Source: Erysipelotrichaceae bacterium
Lineage (GTDB): Bacteria; Bacillota_I; Bacilli_A; Erysipelotrichales; Erysipelotrichaceae
DNA length: 19,117 nt
Direction: 5' to 3'
Assembly (NCBI GenBank): GCA_017511325.1
Contig: JAFWKS010000055.1
Location: 1 to 19,117 of the forward strand
Shown here in pieces: positions 15,247 through 19,117 of the stretch. The notes beneath the pieces were generated by a model. It did no database searches, was not told the DNA's origin, and saw nothing but the letters and a program-made list of their open reading frames with translations. The translations under genes were made by a program, and so were the position numbers. Each line of letters starts with the position of its first letter. The stretch's first letter is position 1.

Positions 15247-16161
15247 CTAGAGTATATAGCTTGCCATCAAGACGACCAGCGGAAGTAACAGGATAGAAAG
15301 AAGTGTCGATATGCAGACGTATTCTATCCCTTTTTTATAGTCTTTATTAAACTGCTGGGCAAAAATCGCAACATTTGAACCTACCGGACAGGAAGCAGCC
15401 AGCAGGATAGCAGTCTTGATCGTATCGTTTCCAAAAGGCAGAAGTCTGAATATGATCATCACGACCAGCGGAACGATTATCAGTCTGATCAGACAGACAA
15501 AATAGACATCCAGCTTTTTGATCATGCCCTTGAGGTCGCTTTGAGCCAGATATACTCCCGATACCAGCATTGCCAAAGGAGTATTGAGATTGCTGATGAT
15601 CGTAAAGAGCCTGCTTACGATCGAAGGCATCTTCATACCGCTGAAATAAACGATCAGACCGATCATGACCGCTAAAATGATCGGGTTTTTAGCTACTACT
15701 TTAAGATTTATATACTTCTTTTCATCAGTGATGGTATAGACGCCATAAGTCCACTGCAGGAAATTGATCAGCACGATCATCATGGATATATAGAATACCG
15801 CATGATCACCAAAAGTCGCCTGTACCAGCGGGATGCCGATGAAGCCCGCGTTGGAGAAAGCTACCGAAAATTCACCGATACGATCTTTCTTATGAAAGAA
15901 AAGATAAGCTACAGCTATTGAAAGAGCCATGCAGATAAAAGACATCAGGATCGAAGAAAACAGTTCAGCTGTCTTTTCCGGAGTCTTTTCAACGCAGAAG
16001 TTGGAAATGACCACGATCGGTACAGCAATGTTTAAAAGGATCTTTCCCAGATCTTTAGCTCCCTGATCGGAGAGGAGCTTCCTCTTGTAGGCCATGTATC
16101 CGATAAACATCAGGATATACATGATCAGTACCTGATTTATTAAAACTATCATCAATTCCAT
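15247..16161 (-). CDS. AEC (auxin efflux carrier) family transporter
   Basis: Integral membrane transporter of 304 residues, usual length for the bacterial AEC family, which exports or exchanges small organic acids (malate/malonate-type substrates in characterised members). The protein is nearly all membrane helices, with MELMIVLINQVLIMYILMF at the start. The family's two-repeat layout is visible: SNAGFIGIPLVQATFG in the middle and AASCPVGSNVAIFAQQF near the C-terminus, the latter being the helix-break region of the second half. GAGG is 7 bases before the ATG. It stands alone on the minus strand; the divergent MBL gene is 273 bases away. The substrate cannot be deduced from sequence. Confidence 0.92.
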   Translation of the reverse strand: MELMIVLINQVLIMYILMFIGYMAYKRKLLSDQGAKDLGKILLNIAVPIVVISNFCVEKTPEKTAELFSSILMSFICMALSIAVAYLFFHKKDRIGEFSVAFSNAGFIGIPLVQATFGDHAVFYISMMIVLINFLQWTYGVYTITDEKKYINLKVVAKNPIILAVMIGLIVYFSGMKMPSIVSRLFTIISNLNTPLAMLVSGVYLAQSDLKGMIKKLDVYFVCLIRLIIVPLVVMIIFRLLPFGNDTIKTAILLAASCPVGSNVAIFAQQFNKDYKKGIEYVCISTLLSILLLPLVVLMASYIL

Positions 16162-16419
16162 AAATTTTCCTCACACATATCCATGATATATGATTAAAAG
16201 CGACTATTCCTGAATGTTTATCTGTTTCATAAAAGAGCTTTCATACATAAAGAAAAACAGCTTGCGCTGTTTGTCTTTTTTATAAGGGGGAAATAAATAT
16301 ACGATAATCTAACAATTTATATAAGGACCATTTCTTTCCTTACACCTAAATAATAATAAAAAGGTATCTGCAAATTATGTTTCAATTATGGAAAATTATG
16401 TTAATTTCTAAACATAAGA
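16162..16419. other. AT-rich divergent intergenic region with an orphan hairpin
   Basis: The gap between the AEC gene (leftward) and the MBL gene (rightward) is AT-rich and holds no gene-sized frame. Its one distinct structure is a 7-bp stem, AAACAGC (16255-16261) with GCTGTTT (16266-16272), with a TTGC loop and T-rich sequence on either side in both readings. A five-codon frame with a good ribosome site (AAGGAAAG) sits at 16331-16317 on the minus strand, upstream of the hairpin and the AEC gene. I see no clear promoter for AEC. Confidence 0.4.
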
Positions 16420-16425
16420 TACAAT
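16420..16425 (+). promoter_or_regulatory. Predicted -10 box (TACAAT) for a near-leaderless MBL transcript
   Basis: TACAAT ends ten bases before the A of the ATG at 16435. Standard spacing puts transcription start at about 16432, leaving a leader of about three bases. The stretch before the ATG has no purine-rich ribosome site. No strong -35 box is seen. Confidence 0.45.
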
Positions 16426-16434
16426 TAAATCATA

Positions 16435-17229
16435 ATGAAACTCACAGTTTTGGAAGACAATAATACCTATATCGATATGTATTATCTCGGTGAACCGGCC
16501 GTCAGTTATTTTATTGAAGATGGCGATACAAATACCCTTTTTGATACGGCTTATTCTGATGCCTATATCAAAAATGCGAAAGCTCTTGGTATCGACCTGA
16601 ATGACATCGATAAGATCGTTCTTTCCCATGGACACAACGACCACAGTGGCGGTCTAAGATACCTTGAAAAACGAAAGATAAAACTGATAAGTCATCCTGA
16701 TGCCTTCAACTATAAATCCTATGAAGGCCTTGATATCAGTTCACCTTTGAATATAGATGAAGCAGCGAAACTTTATGATCTTGTGCTTAGTAAAGAACCT
16801 GTTTCGATATCTGATAACCTGACCTTTTTAGGTGAGATACCGGAATACTTTGATTTTGAAAAAAGATATGCCCTGGGCAAGACCAGAAAAAATGAGGAAA
16901 TGATCGATGATTATCTCTATGATGATTCAGCGCTCGTCTACAAGTCTGATCAGGGTCTGTTTGTGATCACAGGCTGTTCCCACAGCGGTATCTGCAACAT
17001 CATGGAACACGCAAAGAAAGTATGCAACGAAGACAGGATCTGTGGCGTGATCGGCGGCTATCATCTGTTCAATGTCGATGAAAGGCTTAGAAAAACCATC
17101 CAGTATTTCAAGAACAACAAGGTTGAACTGATCTATCCGTGCCATTGCGTATCGCTGGCTGCAAAGATTGAAATGGGCAAGGCTCTTGATATAAAGGAAG
17201 TCGGAGTCGGACTTGTCCTGGACATTTAA
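16435..17229 (+). CDS. MBL-fold metallo-hydrolase
   Basis: Predicted cytoplasmic metallo-beta-lactamase-fold hydrolase of 264 residues. The metal motif LSHGHNDHSGGL spans 63-74 (HGHNDH at 65-70). Further conserved points are a His at 87, TGCSHSGICNI at 179-189 and GGYHLF at 207-212. CHC at 236-238 precedes the C-terminus. The TGCSH-G-N pattern and the late GGYHL place it in the branch whose members are often labelled dihydropterin/ribofuranosyl-aminobenzene-phosphate synthase-like; that label is not proof of reaction. The start matches the usual N-terminus of the branch, so it is secure, yet no ribosome site precedes it, consistent with a leaderless message. It is alone on its strand; its end abuts the convergent gene at 17239. 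Confidence 0.92.
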   Translation: MKLTVLEDNNTYIDMYYLGEPAVSYFIEDGDTNTLFDTAYSDAYIKNAKALGIDLNDIDKIVLSHGHNDHSGGLRYLEKRKIKLISHPDAFNYKSYEGLDISSPLNIDEAAKLYDLVLSKEPVSISDNLTFLGEIPEYFDFEKRYALGKTRKNEEMIDDYLYDDSALVYKSDQGLFVITGCSHSGICNIMEHAKKVCNEDRICGVIGGYHLFNVDERLRKTIQYFKNNKVELIYPCHCVSLAAKIEMGKALDIKEVGVGLVLDI

Positions 17230-17249
17230 AAAGCAGGACTATTCCTGCT
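17230..17249 (-). terminator. Intrinsic terminator with the stop codon in its loop
   Basis: On the minus strand AGCAGGA (17249-17243) pairs with TCCTGCT (17238-17232) around a four-base loop ATAG, followed by TTTTT. The TAG stop of the membrane-protein gene (17241-17239) is in that loop, so the 5' arm is coding sequence. It serves the hotdog-membrane protein pair; on the plus strand no T-run follows for the MBL gene. Confidence 0.75.
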
Positions 17250-17670
17250 CCTGTTCTGTGGTTTCACCTTCTTCGCTCTGCTTATTCAAGAGACTCTGTC
17301 TCATGAACTCGTTTTCCTTCCTGGCCTGTTCAGCCTCAGCTCTTGCCTCATCAGCCTCTTTTCTCAGCTGACGGTTGAGTTCTTCAGATTCTCTTCTCTC
17401 TTCTCTTAGAGCTTCTCTTTTTTCTCTTTCAACTCTTCTGATGACACTGCCGATTTTGAAATAGATTATCAACAGAATCATGCCCGCAAAGATCACAAGG
17501 ATCGAGATGCCCATCCTTTTTAAGACGTTGATCGAACCTTTGACGATCGAATTGGAGATCAGAACTTCCAAAAGCTGTTTGTTGCGGAAATACTGCCAGG
17601 CCAGAGAGCCTCCTCCGCCTACTATTGCAACAACGGATAAAAATCCCATAATTTTCTTAAGTATTTTCAT
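17239..17670 (-). CDS. Small membrane protein with a charged coiled-coil tail, unknown function
   Basis: A 143-residue protein that I cannot assign to a named family. Two membrane segments are visible, about residues 8-26 (FLSVVAIVGGGGSLAW) and about 54-72 (GISILVIFAGMILLIIYF). After them comes a long, highly charged helix at about 76-126, rich in Glu, Arg and Ala, likely a cytoplasmic coiled coil. The end (about 130-143) is almost all Glu, Gln, Thr and Ser. GAGGTGA precedes the ATG. It lies 18 bases after the hotdog gene and is read with it. The layout suggests a membrane-tethered scaffold or a small partner of an envelope process; this is inference from shape alone. Confidence 0.82.
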   Translation of the reverse strand: MKILKKIMGFLSVVAIVGGGGSLAWQYFRNKQLLEVLISNSIVKGSINVLKRMGISILVIFAGMILLIIYFKIGSVIRRVEREKREALREERRESEELNRQLRKEADEARAEAEQARKENEFMRQSLLNKQSEEGETTEQEQE

Positions 17671-17688
17671 AGCTTCACCTCATCATTA

Positions 17689-18081
17689 CTATTTTATATC
17701 AATTTCGCGCGTATTGAACAATGTGAATTGTGCTTTGGCGATCAGTTCATCACTTTGATCTGTGATCTTCACATCACATACATCACTGCTTCTGCCGCTG
17801 TGCAGGACCTCAGCTCTAATGTAGAGTTCATCATTTGATCTTGCAGGCTTGAGATAATTGATGTTCGCCTGCTGAGTCACCACATAGTAGCCAAGATAGT
17901 AACCCATCAATCCGCACAAAGTGTCGCAAAGCGTAAACAGATAACCGCCATGGGCATAACCATAGAGATTGGTGTCTGTCTCATTGACTCTGGTTTTGAT
18001 TAGCACATAATCTGCGTTCCCTTCAAGCAGCTCGCAGTTTTTGAATTCCATCGTATGATCGAACAATTCTTCAAAAGTCAT
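17689..18081 (-). CDS. Hotdog-fold thioesterase, PaaI family
   Basis: Predicted cytoplasmic acyl-CoA (or related thioester) hydrolase of 130 residues, a normal length for the PaaI/YbgC-like hotdog family. The key motif GYAHGGYLFTLCDTLCGL spans 41-58, with HGG at 44-46 and the catalytic-type Asp at 53 on the central helix. QANINYLKPARSND at about 72-85 is the usual following strand pair. The frame has a TTG one codon upstream (18084), but AGGGG is 7 bases before the ATG at 18081, so the ATG is chosen. It leads a two-gene unit with the membrane protein and is divergent from the glycosyltransferase gene, with 65 bases between them. Confidence 0.88.
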   Translation of the reverse strand: MTFEELFDHTMEFKNCELLEGNADYVLIKTRVNETDTNLYGYAHGGYLFTLCDTLCGLMGYYLGYYVVTQQANINYLKPARSNDELYIRAEVLHSGRSSDVCDVKITDQSDELIAKAQFTLFNTREIDIK

Positions 18082-18134
18082 CAAATATCCCCTTTATCCT
18101 TACCATTATATATCGGGAAAAATCTTTTTTTCGG

Positions 18135-18140
18135 TATAAT
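18135..18140 (+). promoter_or_regulatory. Predicted -10 box (TATAAT) placing transcription start on the ATG
   Basis: A perfect TATAAT ends six bases before the ATG at 18147. With the usual distance, the +1 base is the A of the start codon itself. The six bases between (ACTCTT) cannot act as a ribosome site. No strong -35 box or TGn extension is present. Confidence 0.55.
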
Positions 18141-18146
18141 ACTCTT

Positions 18147-19117
18147 ATGAAGAAAGTTCTTATCCTTACTTCCATCAAGACCGGATCCGGTCATAAATCA
18201 TCATCCAACGCGATCGAGAAAAAGCTTAAAGATGCCGGATATGAGACCAGACAGCTCGATGTCTTCCCGCTCATGGGAAAAAGAGGTGACTTTATTGAGA
18301 ATATCTACATCCCGATCACCACAAGAGCACCTTATGTCTATTATTCAGCCGAAAGATTTTCCGAACATTTTCCTGACGTCGTTCATCGCACGATGTATGA
18401 ACAGGTCAAAGCCGGTCTTTTAGAAGAAATTAGAAACTACCAGCCGGATCTGATAATCTCCGTTCAGTGCATGTTCACAAAGGCGGTCTCCAGGCTTATC
18501 AAGAAATATGACCTGCATATCCCTTTTTATATTGGAGTCATCGATCTGATCAAGCCTCCTGCAGTCTGGATGGACAAGGATGCGGACATCACTTTCGTAC
18601 CGACAGACGTCATCAGAGATGACTATATCATGAAGGGCTTTGATCCTCGCAGAGTCCTGACTTCAGGGTTCCCGGTCAGAGATGACATCGTCGTATTGAA
18701 CAAGCCAAAGACTGTCGATTCAAAGGTCAATATCCTGATGGTCAATACTTCGACCGACCTCAAGAAAAACATCAAGTTTGTCAAGGAAGTCTCAAGACTG
18801 GACAATGTATCGATCAAGTTCATCTGCGGTCTTGATAAAAGACTGTATCAGACACTTACAAAAATGAAGGAAGAAGGAACACTTCCTGACTTCGTTCAGG
18901 TCTATGAATTCGTACTTAATATGAACGACTTCCTCGCACAGAGCCACATCATTTTGACCAAAGCCGGTCCAAACGTCATAACCGAAGCAGTGCGCAGTGG
19001 TACGGCTATCGTTATCACCGGGCATATCAAAGGCCAGGAAAACTACAACTATCAGTTCGTCACCAATAACGGCTATGGGCTCAAGTGTGAAGATCCTGAT
19101 CAGATCTATGGGATCCT
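18147..19117 (+). CDS. MGDG-synthase/UgtP-like glycosyltransferase (partial, C-terminus beyond window)
   Basis: Predicted membrane-associated family-28 type glycosyltransferase. It likely moves a hexose from a nucleotide sugar to diacylglycerol, making the glycolipid anchor used in Gram-positive envelopes. The start MKKVLILTSIKTGSGHKSSS has the glycine-rich GxGHxS loop of the MGDG-synthase N-terminal domain. PDLIISVQCMFTKAVSRLI (about 96-114) and the Pro-rich FYIGVIDLIKPPAVW (about 126-140) follow the family pattern. In the C-terminal half, ILTKAGPNVITEAVRSGTAIVI near 271-292 is the nucleotide-sugar binding region (usual form KPGGLTxxEA). The window cuts it after 323 codons; relatives are about 370-400 residues. 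The start is certain from the family pattern, but there is no ribosome site. Confidence 0.88.
   Translation, partial: MKKVLILTSIKTGSGHKSSSNAIEKKLKDAGYETRQLDVFPLMGKRGDFIENIYIPITTRAPYVYYSAERFSEHFPDVVHRTMYEQVKAGLLEEIRNYQPDLIISVQCMFTKAVSRLIKKYDLHIPFYIGVIDLIKPPAVWMDKDADITFVPTDVIRDDYIMKGFDPRRVLTSGFPVRDDIVVLNKPKTVDSKVNILMVNTSTDLKKNIKFVKEVSRLDNVSIKFICGLDKRLYQTLTKMKEEGTLPDFVQVYEFVLNMNDFLAQSHIILTKAGPNVITEAVRSGTAIVITGHIKGQENYNYQFVTNNGYGLKCEDPDQIYGI

Overview
The window looks like chromosomal DNA from a low-to-middle GC Bacillota (Firmicutes) anaerobe; an Erysipelotrichales-like gut bacterium is my best guess, but that is inference only. Reasons: AGGAGG-type ribosome sites before most genes, TATAAT-type -10 boxes, LAAC lipobox lipoproteins in place of periplasmic binding proteins, and a cysteine-rich [FeFe] hydrogenase, which implies strictly anaerobic life. 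I see no phage, IS element, CRISPR array, rRNA or tRNA.

Layout. (1) 1-3396, minus strand: a family-1 solute-binding lipoprotein, a UgpC/MsmK-type ATPase and the first part of a MalF/UgpA-type permease, an importer for a sugar or a glycerol-3-phosphate-like compound. (2) 3642-5718, plus strand: an unrecognised 182-residue protein overlapping a 5'-nucleotidase-family metallophosphatase with no signal peptide. (3) 5743-6711, minus: a 3-hydroxyacyl-CoA dehydrogenase with its own TATAAT box. (4) 6856-10516, minus: a complete phosphonate-type ABC importer in the order phnD-phnC-phnE-phnE, with a strong hairpin terminator between phnD and phnC. (5) 10644-11887, minus: a short fucose/arabinose isomerase-fold protein. 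(6) 12023-15231, plus: a tight operon of an APH-fold small-molecule kinase, a group-B-like [FeFe] hydrogenase and an unrecognised P-loop protein. (7) 15247-16161, minus: an AEC-family permease. (8) 16435-17229, plus: an MBL-fold hydrolase. (9) 17239-18081, minus: a hotdog thioesterase followed by a small membrane/coiled-coil protein. (10) 18147 to the window end, plus: an MGDG-synthase/UgtP-like glycosyltransferase, cut off by the edge.

How they work together. Blocks 1, 2 and 4 could form a phosphorus-ester scavenging neighbourhood (uptake of organophosphates or phosphonates, intracellular phosphate release), but no C-P lyase, phosphite dehydrogenase or Pho regulator is visible, so the substrates are open. 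Block 6 is the most unusual association: two predicted phosphotransferase-type proteins transcribed with a stand-alone hydrogenase. At the regulatory level, two genes (16435, 18147) appear to be leaderless, and two intrinsic terminators hold a stop codon in the hairpin loop.
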